NCBI GenBank assembly: GCA_019279435.1
Contig: JAAALK010000082.1
Coordinates: 13,036,594 to 13,100,593, forward strand
Direction of reading: 5' to 3'
Source of the DNA: Zizania palustris
Lineage: Eukaryota > Streptophyta > Magnoliopsida > Poales > Poaceae
DNA: 64,000 nucleotides
Both the position numbers and the translations under genes were made by a program. The notes under the pieces were generated by a model that had not been told where the DNA came from, did not search any database, and saw only the letters and a program-made list of their open reading frames with translations. Below are positions 23,045 to 35,284 of the stretch, one piece after another; the stretch's first letter is position 1, and every line of letters begins with the position of its first letter.

Positions 23045-24470
23045 AATTATTATTTACAAGCATGCTATATTACGTTTAGTGACTACATCAAATCAAACAA
23101 TTTATTATTTGTGAGTATATATCATAATTATTTACATATATGATTTGTTACATTTAGTGACAAGATCAAATCAAACACTTTTCATGTTTTAGCACGAGGA
23201 ATTGTTTACGCCAAGAATTGGTAAAACCCAAGGCCCACCAAGGAAGGTGCGCGGTCAACCGAAGGTTAAGAAAGATCTAGTCAAAGTAAGTCAAAGGAGT
23301 CGGTCCACAACAGCTGCATGATCGGAAGGGGAGATGATGGAGATAAGAGCAACAGATAGTTATAGATTCATCTAGAATCGGCTGGATAAATTACTTGGAT
23401 GACAAGTCTACAGACTATAAATATGTATCCCTTAGGTTAGATTAGTTAACTCTCGTGCTCTCAAGGTTATCCGGCTGGACTCGGGCTCTCGGAGCTGGGT
23501 TGCATCAGTTTGATCTCCGGCGAAGAGGTGAGTCCCGTCATCCCCGACGTCCGTGCCAACTAGTTTAGTACCCTCACGGCTGCATCGGTTCAGTCCGATC
23601 TCTTGAGGAGAATGGTGAAACAACACGATCACCGGTTGTTCTCAGCGTATTTGGCTTGGTCTAAGGCTGCATCAGTTAGGTTTGATCTCTTAAATTGAAG
23701 TGATCTGGGTTTGATAACTTGAGGTTTCATCTGTTAAGTCCGATATCTCATGCTATTGTATCTTTTTCATGTCGTATACTATTCATACAAATAAAGTTTT
23801 CCCGATTCGTTGATATATTGTTTAGATCATCGTGACTAGTTACTGTCTTGGTTAGGTACAATTTAGTCATGGTGATGATTTCCATGATATAGATATATTA
23901 TCGAGGATGCTTTTTTATTTATTTCAGAGTACAAGCTAATAGGTTATTTTTAATTCATCTCCATATCACGTTCACCGTTGAAGGGTGCACATCGACCTAC
24001 ATGCATATTCTATCTTTCTTATCGACCGATGGCGCGCTCGCACGACTGGGCTAATTTGGGCTATCAGCCGTCCGGCCGATCGGTGTGCTGGTTCATGGTT
24101 TTATCTTCTACGCCACAGTCATCGGCTTGCCAGCCGATTGGCTATGCTACTAATGTTTATCTTTTTCGATCCCTTATCAGTTGCAGGGTCAAATTGATTG
24201 GCATGCCCTGAACCCTTTTCTAAGATGTAGAACCTGCACTGGAGTCAAATAGATCTCTCAAGCCACGTGTGTATTAGTGTGTGACCAAAAAGCATGCCAA
24301 CAAGAATACAAGTTATTATTTACATGCATGCTATATTACGTTTAATGACAACATCAAATAAAACACTTTATTGTTTGTGAGTATATATCATAAATCATAA
24401 TTATTTACGTATATGCTATGTTGCGTTTAGTGATGAGATCAAATCAAACATGGTTGTTTGTGACTATACA
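23045..24470. repeat. AT-rich tandem repeat, split by an LTR
   Basis: About four copies of an ~80-90 bp unit containing tatttacaagcatgctatat, then tttagtga, then atcaaatcaaac. Two copies lie at 23045-23202 and two at 24308-24470, with a solo LTR between. No coding content. Confidence 0.65.
23203..24302 (+). mobile_element. Solo LTR of gypsy family, 1100 bp
   Basis: Bounded by TGTTTACGCC and CATGCCAACA and flanked by GGAAT (23198-23202) and AGAAT (24303-24307), a 5-bp target duplication with one change. It matches, inverted, the LTR at 15396-16526 and shares the TATA box (TATAAATA, 23416-23423). No internal sequence is present, so it is the product of LTR-LTR recombination. Confidence 0.85.
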
Positions 24471-24611
24471 TAATGATGAAAGTATAACTTTGTTAGTACG
24501 ATATTTTAATTATTTATATTTAAGTAAGTTTATAACTTAATCTTTTGACTTAAGACTTATCGTATTATTTAGTGCATATATACTTACTTAAGACTTAATC
24601 TTTGTTAGTTT
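24471..24611. other. Spacer without gene
   Basis: AT-rich flank between the tandem repeat and the Sirevirus gag remnant; it holds repeated ttaagactta phrases but nothing recognisable. Confidence 0.4.
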
Positions 24612-26982
24612 GAGCGTATGATCCATCTCAGCACTGCTAGAGAGATCTGGACCACCGACCAGGCACACCATGAGGGGACAGCTCAGGTCAAGGCTTGACT
24701 CTACCAGACCTACCAACATGAATATGAAAAATTCACATAGAAGCCGGATGAGACTGTTGAAACCTTGTTTGGTCTCTTTTAGTCGATCATTACCAAGCTT
24801 CAGGCCAATAAGGCCGAACAAGATTAGCTTGTCTCATACCATGAATAGGCACTCAAGGTTTTTCATACCTTGGACCCTAATGTCTAGGAGATAAAGGAAT
24901 CTTCTATTGTCGAGAGTTCTTCTTATGATACCTTGACTGTCATAGAGCTTTTCAATAAGCTCAAGGCCTCAAAGGTTGATATTCAATTGAGATCAAATAT
25001 CACTGATTCTGGTTCCAAAACCTTGACCCTTGCGACCACTGCCGATGCCTCTTCTTTGAGTTGTGCTTTATCCTCTTTGATGTCTATCACTAAGGATCAA
25101 CTTGATTTGTTAGGAGATGATGACCTGTGCTTGTGCAATAGCCGGGTTCGCTATGTTTATGATAGGAGAATGTTCAAAGGACATGGCACAAAACCTAGTT
25201 GCTTTGAGTGTGATGATCTAGGTCACTCCATCATCGACGGCCCTAGTGGTGGCTCCTACGACTCCAACAAGCACATCAGCTCCAACCACAACACCTTCAC
25301 CAAGGGCAAGCCAAAGACAAAGTTCTTCTCAAAGGCCCTAAAGGACTACCAGCATGAGAGCCGAAGGCAAGACACGGCTTTCTTCATCGAGATGGAAGAA
25401 AACATCGCTAGATGATCATCCTCTTCTTCCTCTTCATCGAGCTCAAGCGATGAGGAGATTGTGATCAAGAAAGAGAAGAAGAAGGACACAAATGATCCTA
25501 CTGGCCTATGCTTCATGGCATTCGGGGACAAGGCGAAGACTCGCTCCGACCACAGTCGAAGATCCTGCAAGAGCTTACACACAATGGCTGTTGATGACAA
25601 AGATGACAAGAGTTGCTCCAATAACTCTGACGATGATGATGAGAAGGTAACTCCTTATGAGCTTGAAGTTTGTGAAATGCTTGAGGAGAACAATCATGAG
25701 TTGAATTATAGAGAGAAGTTGTTTAGAAATGCCAACAAGAGGCTAGATGAGTTTACGAGTGAGCTTGCTATTGCTAATAGCAAGATTGAGAGTATTACCT
25801 CTTCGCCTTGCTTGTCTGAGTGTGGTGAATGTCCTACGTGTGAGGTGTTGCTTGGTGACCTGACTTCTTAGTCAAGGTACACAGAGAGGGTGAATGAGAG
25901 AGACGCTTTGGCCACTAAGCTTGATGGCGCTTAGATGGAGGTGAAAGATGCTCAAGCCTCAGCTGTCATGCCTTGTAGAGATTGCTGATCACATTTAGCT
26001 GACCTAGCTGAGCTGAGTGTGAAGGGTGATGAGCAATCGAGAGAGCTTGAGAGCCTTAGAGTTGACTTGGTGCAGACCAAACATGAGTTAGGTACTTTAT
26101 TAGTTCCTTCCACTATCTATGAGAACTATTTGTCTCTAAGGATGAAGCTGATTGAGAAGAATGTTGAACTCAAGAAGCTAGAAAAGTCTTCCCAAATTGA
26201 TAGAGAGTGTGAGGTTTCCTTGAGAACACTAAACTCATGAAGATAGAAAAGTCTACCCAAATTGATAGAGAGTGTGAGGTTTGCTTGTCTCAGGTGGAGG
26301 TGCTAGCTTCCTTAAGAGAGCGCTGATGCTGAGAATGAGAATTCTTACCTCCGTCAGATCCTAAGTTGGGTGAGCACTAGAAAGCCTCAGTTGGGTATGA
26401 TGATCCTGTAGTTCAAGAGAAATGATGGTTTTGGAGAAGGTTACACCTACACTAAAGCTAATTTTGAGAACGCTCTGAGTAGGGAAGTAGAGTGGAGTAA
26501 GATAGATATCCCAAGACCCACTCCACTGAGTTATTTCAAGCAAGTCAGCCTAAGGATGGGGTGTTCCAAGAACAACCTAAAACTCCACCCAAGAAACATG
26601 TTTGGCTCCCCAAACCCAAGAACCTCCTTACCTCTCTTGACTCTCTTCCAGGACCCTATCACACCAAAAAGCCATCACCAAACACAACCAAGCCCAACAA
26701 TCCCAAAACTCAACCACATCCCAACAAGCTAACCTATCACTGTGAGTTTTGTTAGAGAGCTAGGCATGTTGAGGAGTTTTGCTTCAGGAGGAAGCAGGTT
26801 GAGATATCTTATAGAGCTAAGGGTGGGTAGGAGCAATTCTACCAGAAGGGTGGTAGATAGAGGGTCCCTTGATGCGGTGAGATGAGATATGACAGGGCGC
26901 GTTGTGTAGGTGCTCATGCTCTGGAGGATGGTTTCCGCTCCGGCAAAGTTCTAGGTCGTTCTTGATACTGTTCACACTAAAA
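24612..26982 (+). pseudogene. Sirevirus gag remnant, heavily mutated
   Basis: The stretch aligns to gag of the copies at 28656-35282 and 56772-59452, starting inside the N-terminal region and ending near the Arg/Gly-rich C-terminal part. Best open pieces: 24933-25415 (with CFECDDLGHS, a ruined CCHC knuckle), 25461-25871 (acidic, Ser/Asp-rich, then coiled coil) and 26561-26755 (Pro/Lys-rich). The second knuckle is also broken by a stop (CEFC then TAG at 26752). At least eight stops or frame changes occur. No LTR, protease or pol follows: at 26988 a gypsy LTR begins. It could be the 5' half of the element whose 3' half lies at 41968-46001. Confidence 0.8.
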
Positions 26983-26987
26983 TCAGT

Positions 26988-27984
26988 TGACAAAGCGCCA
27001 AGCACCACTTACGTCGATCCGACGATCCAAAAGTGTGTAGACGCCTGGTCTAGACAACCAAACACCAAGCAACACCGACGTTGCATTCTGATGATCCTCG
27101 GCCATGGTGAAGAGGTTGAAGTGGAGTCACCAGGCGATATGACCGCACCAAGGGGGCGGTCTGACCGCACCACAAGGGGCAATCTAACCGATTTAAAAGG
27201 GGTGGTCTGACCAGCGCTATGTCATCAGTCCACCCAGCGGTGCAAGGGTGGTCCAACTGGTGGCACGCGACAGTCTGACCGGCCATCAGGGAAGATTCTT
27301 CCTCAGTTTCCCAACGTGTGTGCCGAAGGCTAGGGCTTGGACACTGATGATCTTAGGATGGTAGGACGTTGAGGAAGACCTTGTTGAAGATGACAAACTC
27401 ACTAAATCGTCTAGAGAACTGATCTAGGTCAAAAATTAGATAAAACCCATAACGAGGGCGAAACAATATGTTTTAAATCAAACCACAAAGAACTCGCGAT
27501 AACGTGACGAAGTATGGACAATTTACAAATCAAATTGACAAAGAGCTGTTACTAGGGTTAATGCTAGAATAAGGAAATAATGCTAGGGCAAGAAGTAAAG
27601 AGGAAATAGTAGATTGAAGTAAAAGGGTATGATTCGAAGTAGTGCCACCGGGGGGTTGGCTTAAATCGGCCTTGTCCCTTTATATAGTGGGTGGTCTTGT
27701 GAGATTGGAAAGTTATCCCCATCCTAGGGTGGTTAGATATTGATTTGGATATGAAATATCCCTAGTTTAAACAAGAAAACACGAAATTCGGTTGTAATTA
27801 ACTCGTACTCAGGGCTGAAGGTCAGACCGACCATGTATTGCTAGTTGGACCAGTCACATAACTAAGGTTGGACCGGCCATGTAGAATAGGTTGGATTGGC
27901 CTCTGCGCGGAATTTCCAATCTCTTCCAAACTTGGCAAGCAATTGTTCTATTCTAAATTGGTGCCAAATTTACGTGTCAACACA
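26988..27984 (-). repeat. Gypsy LTR, ~1.0 kb, related to that at 47007
   Basis: Starts TGACAAAGCG and ends GTGTCAACACA. The inner phrases gacgatccaaaa and caccgacgttgcattc, and the end followed by tggcaaactt, parallel the LTR at 47007-48405. In element orientation it reads on the minus strand. The plus frame at 26902-27210 crossing its start is not a gene. Confidence 0.65.
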
Positions 27985-28337
27985 TGTCGCCTGACTTTTG
28001 GCAAACTTGAGAGCCAAAAGCACAATCTCTTAAGGCTAAGGTTGATCACTACTATCGGTGATATGATTTCTCAAGTGCTTTACTAGGCCCTTAAGAAATA
28101 GTCATCGTTTGTTCATCTACCAAATCATCCACCTACAACTTATATGATCTAGATTCTTGAGGACGATTTACATAACTCAATATAAACTCACGAATTAGGT
28201 GACTAAGTGCCGAATTTGTATTTTAACTCAGCCTTTATTACTCTTATTAGTCTTTCCCCCTAGTCCCTTGTGGGGATTCATTCTTTACTCAACGAGGCTA
28301 GAAGCTAGCTTGTCAACTAGCTTTGGTCGCCAAAATG
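27985..28337 (-). other. Gypsy 3' internal flank, remnant
   Basis: Just after the LTR, tgtcgcctgacttttggcaaac parallels tgccccttgcattttagcaaac at 48406-48428, so this is the internal side of that gypsy family. Integrase is not recognisable before it stops at the Sirevirus LTR fragment at 28338. Confidence 0.5.
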
Positions 28338-28590
28338 ATTTATTTTTCATGAAGCTGGAATACTCTTGTCTTGACTGATCTGTTGAACTGCCTTTAAGCA
28401 CTGTGTTGGTGTCTTTTCAATTAGGACACCGATCGTTTTTAGGCTAGATCTTTTTAGGCTCTATTGATATGTTTATCTTTCTCTTCTAAGTCAGTTGAGG
28501 TGCGTTGGGTGTTGGGAGCAGGCCATTAATTCGAAAGAATTTTTTAGGCGCCCATTCACCCCCCCTCTGGTCGCTACTTTTGGTCCTACA
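28338..28590 (+). repeat. 5' LTR, 3'-terminal fragment
   Basis: Identical in layout to 41715-41967: atttatttttcatgaagctg through ggtcctaca. The first ~1.85 kb of the LTR is missing, replaced by the gypsy fragment to the left. Confidence 0.85.
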
Positions 28591-28592
28591 AG

Positions 28593-28605
28593 TGGTATCA
28601 GAGCC
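28593..28605 (+). other. Sirevirus primer-binding site
   Basis: TGGTATCAGAGCC, complementary to the 3' end of initiator Met-tRNA, two bases after the LTR. Confidence 0.9.
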
Positions 28606-29252
28606 TGGTTAGGGTTTTTCCATACCTTGACTGGTTCTAGACCCAGGTAGTGATCATGACTTCTCCTGGAAAGGTCCTGTCCTTGGAAGCTTATGGCTAT
28701 AATTATTGGAAGACTCGCATGCGAGCCTGTCTCATGAGCCAAAGCTTGGACATTTGGGACATTTGTGTTCACGCTACTTTCACCATATTGCCTGTTGTTG
28801 AGCGTAATTCTCCTGATATTATCGCCCAGCATCAGAACAACAACAAAGCGGTGAACATTTTGTTTTTTGGCTTAGGTCCCACTAAATTTGAGCGTGTGAG
28901 CCATCTCACCACTTCTAGAGAGATCTGAGCTACCCTCCAGGCACACCATGAGGGAACAACCCAGGTCAAGGCTCAGCTCGATCAGACCTACCAGTGTGAA
29001 TATGAAAATTTCACATAGAAGCCGGGTGAATCTGTTGAAGCTTTGTTTGGTCATTTTCAAACGATCATCAACAAGCTTCGGGCCAACAAGGCCGAGGGAG
29101 TTCAGTTAGTCTCAGATCATGAGCAGGCGCTCAAGTTTTTCCGTACCTTGGACCCTAAGATCTGGGAGATCAAGGTATCCTCTATCATTGAGAACACTTC
29201 TTATGATAGCTTGACAATTTCTGAGTTGTTTAGCAAGCTGAAGGCCACTGAG

Positions 29253-32200
29253 TGTAACGCCCCGATTTAATAAAACCGGGGATTTATTGAAATTCCATAG
29301 AAAATCAATAAACACAAGACGTTCATCACACGACTGAGTACAATATGCCAATCAATCATGGTTCGTAGACCATATTAATACAAAAGAGTTAAATAAAGAG
29401 AAACTAATAAAATAAATTGTCTAGATGAACGCCTTCTTCTAGTCTCGTGCCTTGACTAGGTCGCTACTCCAGACTTTCACCCTCCTCGTAGTAGACTGCC
29501 TCTAGTGGTGTAAGTCAACGGGGGTGAGTACAATCGTACTCAGAAAGCCACCGAATGCATTTATAATGAAAGGTAATAACAAGGAAGGTAGTGGCTTACT
29601 TTTGCGGAAAAGCACAATTTGTAGAGCAATTGATGTAATTCAAGTTATTATTTGCAGAAAAGTAAACATGAGTCACGCATCATCTTTCATCATCTTCTAC
29701 CTCGAGGGGTACAGTCAGCCCACCCTCGCTCAATAGTCCTTACATGCAATGAATATCACATACATTCACATAATAGTAAACTAACTACGAGAGGTCACAC
29801 AACCCGCCCTTGACCGTGGGCTCGGCTTTTCGAAAAGATTTATAACTCTGATCAGAGGTGTACTACTGTACCCACAAGGCACTCATTTCCCGCACACCGC
29901 AGTGTGTTAAATGACTCTAGTCACGAGAAGCTCGTGCCAAAACCTTCAGCATGGAACGCACCAATCCGATAACACTCTCTTATAGGTTTCGTATGGTTTC
30001 CCAGTCACTTCGGGCCACGCCATACCCCCCCTTGAGCCACGTCGGTACAAGTCACCCGCAGGCTTGCCCCTTGTAGCCCTCCACTATGGTGTTATAAGTT
30101 GGTACGATCCATACCTCCAGTTAGGACTTACCCACTAGACTTGTGGTTAGTACGGAAGTGTTTTGCAACGGATCCCGCAGACCGGTCCTTATAGTGCCCC
30201 TGGTGCGACCAACCAATGCCCTAGCTTGCACCCGGAACCCACCATACTTATAACATAGCCAACTCCAGAGTCCAGAGACGAGAATAACGGGGAAAATCAT
30301 ATAGTAGAATCCATCTATCTACGACTCATTCTTTTTATCCTATAGCAGTTGTGTCGGTACATTGGACACTAGCTAATATAATATTTGTAGAGTGACAAGG
30401 AGTGTAGGCTCAATAAGAATGGCTTGGGTTTGCACACAAGGACGAGGATCTAATAAATATAGTGTAGGGCTTGATATTTGACTAATGCAATATTATCCTA
30501 TGAGTTATAGCGATACTTTATTAAAACATGGGTTCAATGATGATAAAAATGGGGGTTGTGACTTGCCTTGATCCGCAAACGGTGAAGGTGGAACCTCGGG
30601 GTAAAACTCGGGATCTTCGACGACGTCGTAGTCTTCTCGATACGGAAAATAAACACGACATTCAATAAACAATCCAAAAGTCACCAATACAAGCATAAAT
30701 GTTTTTGTTGGATTAAAATAGTTAAATAAAGTTATTATATCCTCTGAAATTATTATATGAATTTTTAAGGTAATTTCAGAGAGTTCTGAGTTTTTATTAT
30801 ATGAAATAATCATTTATCCTAAAAGGGTTTTTGAATTATTATTAAATAAGAATAAAATGTGCAAATTAAACATACTGTTTTTATTGCATAAATGTGTAGA
30901 GAATAAAAGGTAGATTTTACAAAATTTGATTGGTCGAATTTGGAGCTAAATTGAAGGAGATATGAATTTTTGGGGAGAGTATATAAATGAAGTTTTTAAC
31001 CAATTTTTTATATGATGTTTGTATTTATTGTAATACTTATAAAAATATTAAAAATTCAAATAAAAAGCCTAGTGTATATTTTTAGCTTGAAGAATTTAAT
31101 AAAAATTTCCAAACCCAAAATTTGAATTCTTTTTGAAATTCTTAATTTCTCGTTGTTTTAACCATTTTATTATTCATACACGGTCCATATAATTTAAATT
31201 TTATTTTCTGAAATTTAAAATAAAATTTATAAAATCTCATAAAAACTTATTTTGTCTTGAGAAACTTAACATAAATTACTCATCTCAAATCCTGAGTTAT
31301 ATATCATGATTTGTATTTATTTTTCTCTTCTTAATTCAATATATAAAAATAGTTTTTAAAAGGATTTTTAACGAAATTTAAATACGTAGTTGAAATGAGA
31401 TTTTGACCTAATAAATCGAGATAAATATTATTAATTTGACGATAAAGGATCAAGTAAAAATAACGAATAAATTAGATTAAATAGATTATCAAGGATTAAG
31501 GGACGATACGAGAATAACCCATTATATATATTATAATCAAAGCGGGATCATCCGGTTTTTATAATGATATTTTTGGATCAATATTAATTAATAGTTGAAA
31601 CATATCGATGAACAAGATGACATAGCGGAATAGAAACAATTATGATGTGATAATTAGACATGGAACAATTTAATTGATAGGAGCAAGTGAATCAAAAGAA
31701 ATGTGTTCTCACCGAGAGGGAACAAAAGACGATGATGCAGAGTATCAGCTAGGCGCTATACAACGGATGGTGCACGGGGCGCAGGACGGCATGGCTGCGT
31801 AGCCGACGTGGATGATTTTGGAGAGGATGGCATAGGGAGGAGGAGAGGGTGGTGTGGGGAGAATGAGAGGGTTGAATGGTTTTTATAGGGGGGAGAAGGG
31901 CTATGGGAGAAATAGAAAGAGGAGTGAGAAATGGAAAGAGGAGGGAGAAATAGAAAGAGAGAGAAATGGAAAGAGAAAGGAAGGAAAATAGAGGGAGAAG
32001 AAGGAAAGAGGAAAAAAAGAAGGGGAATGGAGAAATGGAAGGAGGAGGGAGAAATAGAAAGAGAGAGAAATGGAAAGAGAAAGGAAGGAAAATAGATGAG
32101 AAGAAGGAAAGAGGAAAAAAAGGAAGAGGAATGGAGAAATGGAAGGAGGAGGGAGTGGAGGTGGCTGCATGCTGCCAAGATGGGAGGTGCGCAGGAAAAA

Positions 32201-33123
32201 GAAAGCAAGGGAGAGAAGGGAAAGGGAAAAGAAGGAAAGAGAAAAAGGAAAAAAGGAAAGAAAAGAAAAGAAAAGGAGGAAAAAAATAGGAAAATATTTT
32301 TCTGAGAATTCAAATTTGGATTTTTAAGAAAAAGTAAAAAGTTTTTGGAAAGTTTGACATTTAAAATAAATTTCGAAATCTTGGATTTAAAGAAATAACG
32401 CGTGAATAAACGGCGGTTTGGAAAATCAATAAATTTTGTATTCACGTCGAAATTATAAATTCCGAACATGAACACCAAACCAAGGTTTTTAATTCATTTT
32501 TTGGAATATAAAAATAATTTTTTAAATGATTTTTAATGGAATTTAAACAAGCAGTTAAAATGGGATTTTAATTTCGCGACTGAAAATAGAATGTTGATTC
32601 CTGCGGATTTTTGATTGGGAAAAGATATAGATAGTCGGAAATGATGATTTAAATTATATTGGAAAGAGAGTGATTCAATTATTTTTTTATTAAAGTTATT
32701 CATTGAAATATTATGGATTACTATTCTAGTTACAAAAATTCTTAATAAAAACCTAAATATATTTGAGGTGGGAGAAATTTATTACAAATTTCTCTTGCCA
32801 AATTTTATTTGGTTTTATATTATTTTTAATTGAAATATCATATATTTTATTCACACAACATTCGTGTTGAAATATATTTTAATAATTAGTGTTAGAGTTT
32901 TGCGATAAAATGATATTGATTATATCTTAATTAATTCATTTGCACCAAAAATACCGAAAAAATTTGGGAAAATTACACTAGTCGCGATTTATTTTTAAAT
33001 GAAATTTTTAAGATCGTATTTTATATTTCTTATTTATCGATTTATACGGAATCCTTTTCTTGAAATTCATTTATTAATTACATTATTTTATTTTTAACGC
33101 TTGACGAAAATCAGGGCGTTACA
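29253..33123 (-). mobile_element. Solo LTR of LARD-like family, 3871 bp, nested in gag
   Basis: Bounded by TGTAACGCCCC and GGGCGTTACA, flanked by CTGAG (29248-29252) and CTAAG (33124-33128), a 5-bp target duplication with one change. Its ends and several interior blocks match the LTR at 2834-7617. No interior domain or primer-binding site is present, so it is a solo LTR. On the minus strand it starts TGTAACGCC at the right end. Frames inside are low-complexity (31756-32478 is a Phe/Ser/Pro-rich translation of a GA-rich tract). Confidence 0.88.
31931..32150. repeat. GA-rich 104-bp tandem repeat in solo LTR
   Basis: Two nearly full copies and the start of a third, beginning at 31931, 32035 and 32139 (atggaa(a/g)gaggaggga...). 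The whole stretch 31905-32290 is nearly pure purine on the plus strand. Confidence 0.8.
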
Positions 33124-35284
33124 CTAAGGTTGATACCCAGTTGAGATCAAATCTCACTAGCTATAGATCAAAAACCCTGGCCCTTGCTACACCTTCTGCT
33201 GAACCCTCTTATGTGAGTTGTGCTGGGTTCTCCTTGATGTCTATCACTGAGGACCAGCTCGAGTCATTAGGAGATGATGACCTGTGTCTACTTAACAACC
33301 GGGTGCGTCGTGTCTATGATAAGAGAATGTTCAAAAGACACGTCACAAAATCCGGATGCTTTGAGTGTGGTGATCCAGGTCACTTCATTGCCGACTGCCC
33401 CAAGCACAATTGTCACAAGAAGGGTACCAGTGGTGGCTTCTACGACTCTAGCAAGGACGACAGCTCCTCCTTTACAAAGGGCAAGCCAAAGACTAGATTC
33501 TTCAGAAAGGCCCTAAAAGACTACCGGCGCAACAAGAAGCGCGACAAGGCCTTCTTCGCCGAGATGGAGAAAAGATACTCCAAGCGGTCTACGTCTTCTT
33601 CCTCTTCATCAAGCTCAAGTGATGAGGAGATCGTGATAAGAAAGGGGAAGGACAAGGACGATCCGGTGGGCCTCTGCTTCATGGCCTTCGGGGAGAGGCT
33701 GAAGAGCCGCACACATCAATGCCGAAGATCCCGCAAGAGCTTCTGCTCAATGGCTCTTGGGGATAAGGAAGAAAAGGGCTCCTCCGACAACTCCGACGAT
33801 GACGACAATGAAAAGGTATCCTCTTAAGAACGTGAAATCCTTGATTTACATAAAAATAATCGTTAGGAGTTGAAATATCAGGAAAAACTTATTAGAGGGG
33901 CTAAGAAGAGGATAGATGAACTTGAGAGTGAGCTTGCCGTAGCCAACGGCAGAATTGAGAGTCTATCTTATTCTCCTTGCTTGGGTGATAGAAGTGAGTG
34001 CCCAAAGTGTGAGGTGTTGTTGTGTGACCTGACGACTCTAAAGTCCAGGTACACAGAAAGGGTTGATGAGAGGGATGATTTGGCCACTGAGCTTGAGAGC
34101 GCTCAGTTGGAGCTGAAAGATGCTCATGCCACTGTCATCGTGCCCTGTGATGATTGCCCATCCCATCTAGCTAGTTTAGCTGAGCTGAAAGCTAAGGGTG
34201 ATGAGCAATTGGGCGATTTGGAGAGAGTTAGAGCTGAGCTGGAGCAGACTAGGCTAGAGCTTGAGACACTATTAGTTCCACCCACTGTCTATGAGAACTG
34301 CTTGTCTCTTAGATTGGAGTTGATTAAGCTAAAAGCTGAGAAGTCTGTCCAGGTTGATAGAGAGTGTGAGACCTGCTTGTCTCAGGTGGAGGTACTAGCT
34401 TCCTTTAGAGAGGAGCTAGCTGATGTCTAGAATGAGAATTTTTACCTCCGTCAAATCCTGAGTTGGGTGAGTGCCAGAGAGCCATAACTCGGCATGATGA
34501 TCCAACAGTTTAAGAGGCAAGATGGGTTTGGGGTAGGCTACACCTACACCAAGGCTAATTTTGAGAGTGCTATTAGCCGGACAGTGGAGTGGAGTAAAAT
34601 GACTCCTGAACAGAGATACCCTAAGACTCACTCCACTGAGTCTTTCCATGCTAGTCAGCCCAAGGATGGAGTGTTTCATGAACAGCCCAAAGCTCCACCC
34701 AAGAAGCCCATCTGGGTTCCAAAGCCCAAACCCCTCCATACTTCTCTAGACTCTCTACCTGGACCCTCTCACAACAAGAAGTCAACACCCAACACCACCA
34801 AGCCCAAGAACCCCAAGCCTCAACCACATCCCAAGAAGCCCACTTACCACTGTGAGTACTGTCAGAGAGACGGGCATCTTGAGGAGTTTTTCTTCAGGAG
34901 GAAGCGGGTTGAGAGAACAGGGAGAGCTCATGGAGGGCAGGAGAAGTTCTATCAGCAGGATGGTAGACTAAGAGTTCCTCGATGCGGGGAGAGGCTAGAG
35001 GACAGGCCGCGTCATGTAGGTTATGGTAGAGGAGACAACGTGCGTGCCCGTGCTCCGGAGGGTAGTGTTCGCTCTGGCAGAGGTCCAGGTCATTTTGGAT
35101 ACAGCTCTGGACCTCGTGGCCGAGACTTTAGGCAGAACCGAGGACCGCGCTTTGAGCCACGTTTTGGTCCAGACTCTTATGATTCCTTCTGCTTTCCATC
35201 TTTTGAGAAGATGGCTCGACACTGGTTTAATTCTTTTGCTAAACCTAGTGCCGGACCATTTGCTCCCCCTTACGACCACTGATT

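Larger units (their letters stand above)
28656..35282 (+). pseudogene. Sirevirus gag, interrupted by solo LTR and stops
   Basis: Gag forms the particle that packages element RNA. The ATG at 28656 begins MTSPGK followed by AYGYNYWKTRM, the usual copia gag start. The first part runs to 29252; the second resumes at 33129 after the nested LTR. It contains a CCHC knuckle CFECGDPGHFIADC (about 33357-33398), a poly-Ser/Asp-Glu stretch, coiled coil (33870-34430), a Pro/Lys linker, a second knuckle CEYCQRDGHLEEFF whose last Cys is lost, and an Arg/Gly-rich tail ending at TGA 35280-35282. Stops lie near 28927, 29017, 33827 and 34428. By comparison, the copy at 56772-59452 is uninterrupted by a nested LTR. 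Confidence 0.85.

Noticed and set aside
31756..32478. 240-aa Phe/Ser/Pro-rich minus-strand frame
   Set aside because: It is a translation of a purine-only tandem repeat in a solo LTR; low complexity, no domain.
29253..33123. A complete retroelement nested in gag
   Set aside because: Only LTR-type sequence is present, with no primer-binding site or interior, and 5-bp flanking duplications sit at its ends, so a solo LTR explains it.
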